Source: Triatoma infestans (taxonomy: Eukaryota; Arthropoda; Insecta; Hemiptera; Reduviidae). Taken from it: 64,000 bases of DNA. Under the pieces are notes generated by a model. It searched no databases. It was not told where the DNA came from and saw only the letters and a list, made by a program, of their open reading frames with translations. The stretch is from contig JAAEAF010004291.1 of assembly GCA_011037195.1 (NCBI GenBank), forward strand, positions 81,336-145,335. Direction: 5' to 3'. Of this stretch, positions 63,483 through 64,000 are shown in pieces (position 1 is the stretch's first letter; each line of letters opens with the position of its first letter). The translations under genes were made by a program, and so were the position numbers.

Positions 63483-64000
63483 TGTAATGGAATCGTTTGA
63501 TGTGATTCCTGATGTAGTAGATGTCTTGAAGAGGGCGGAAGTTAGTTGGGAGATTTTAGAAGTTAGAGCTCGAATTATTAATACGGATTTTATAAAAATA
63601 AACTGTATTTTAACAATAATTTTAACGTAATATAGGGTAACTAATAACAACAAAATACTTAGGAATAAATAGAAGATAAATAAGTAATAGATTAGACTGA
63701 TAAAATAAACTAACTAAGATGCACTACTAAAAGATAATAAGTTTAAATAAAACTGTGTACAGTCACGTAAACTGCTGCTCGTGTATATAGACGTACTCGT
63801 ATAGTCGTATATGATATAATTATGGCTCTCGTTGTATATGATAGAGTTTATATATCGGTGTTGGTCACACTCACACCAAGACATCTGTCCTAGTGTGCGA
63901 TCTGTGCGACCTTCGTAGTTTGCTGACCTTATTTAGGTCAGTAGCCAACCTTATCGGTGCTTGCTTTGATGTAAAGTATTGAAAAGGGCTTTGTTGTTTG
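63483..64000 (+). mobile_element. LTR, second copy, cut by the window edge
   Basis: It begins TGTAATGGAATCG and aligns with 32920-33560: GTAGATGTCTTGAAGAGGG, the ATTTTATAAAAATA and TTTTAACAATAATTT blocks, CTGCTGCT, AAGACATCT, TTATCGGTGCTTG and TATTGAAAAGG. Unlike the first copy it has no duplicated start. Whether an internal coding region follows is outside the window. Confidence 0.75.

Noticed and set aside
1..64000. CRISPR arrays, operons, bacterial promoters or ribosome binding sites
   Set aside because: The window is eukaryotic repeat DNA; no regularly spaced short repeats with unique spacers occur.

Overview
This window reads as AT-rich, non-coding DNA from an animal nuclear genome, most likely an insect. 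The evidence is the mix of repeats: tRNA-headed SINEs, Jockey-, R1- and I-type LINE 3' ends, a PIF/Harbinger copy with a TTA target duplication, a Tigger/pogo copy, solo LTRs, and inverted-repeat elements carrying hammerhead-ribozyme cores. I found no intact host gene, no rRNA and no functional tRNA gene. A 20-N gap at 19697-19716 shows a draft assembly. The species is not determinable from the sequence.

The main component is one repeat family, called H-repeat here, present as more than 30 complete or broken copies on both strands. A complete copy (14429-15347, 21571-22536, 27049-27737, 50217-50927, 52064-53049) starts with a hairpin built on ACTTTCTCTTACTCC, carries one to three units of roughly 280 bp, then ends with the same 15-mer inverted, a small stem-loop (GTGTGA...TCACAC) and CAGAT in a T-run. 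This layout resembles Helentron-associated elements, but the class is inferred. Most other elements sit inside H-repeats, so H-repeats are the older layer.

Layer by layer. 0-10 kb: SINEs, H-repeats and one decayed ribozyme element. 10-14 kb: a ~145-bp tandem repeat and two composite 'B' SINEs. 14-24 kb: complete H-repeats, a third SINE type, three LINE 3' remnants and a duplicated segment split by the gap. 25-30.3 kb: three inverted-repeat elements with hammerhead cores and a ~970-bp near-perfect fold-back element. 31.6-33.9 kb: a Harbinger element and a 765-bp LTR nested in one H-repeat. 39-42.5 kb: another ribozyme element and an I-type LINE 3' end. 43.4-45.3 kb: a Tigger pseudogene with a smaller inverted-repeat element inside it. 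46.6-48.7 kb: a SINE split by a LINE-5'-like insertion that holds an arm of the fold-back family. 50-56 kb: complete H-repeats and a composite B SINE with a perfect 13-bp target duplication. 58.7-64 kb: a 275-bp solo LTR, an R1-type LINE 3' end and the start of a second copy of the 765-bp LTR.

The most interesting system is the set of hammerhead-like ribozymes at the heads of inverted-repeat elements (25.2, 27.8-28.1, 29.8-30.0 and 39.1 kb; decayed at 5.25, 23.75 and 50.15 kb). Two insertions have 10-bp and 12-bp target duplications and start at the same base; a third has a 9-bp duplication. Conserved stem I pairing, a short palindromic stem III (ACCGGU or ACGU) and one extra base before stem II in all three sequence families suggest RNA-level selection. 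The best-known carriers of such ribozymes are Penelope-like retroelements.
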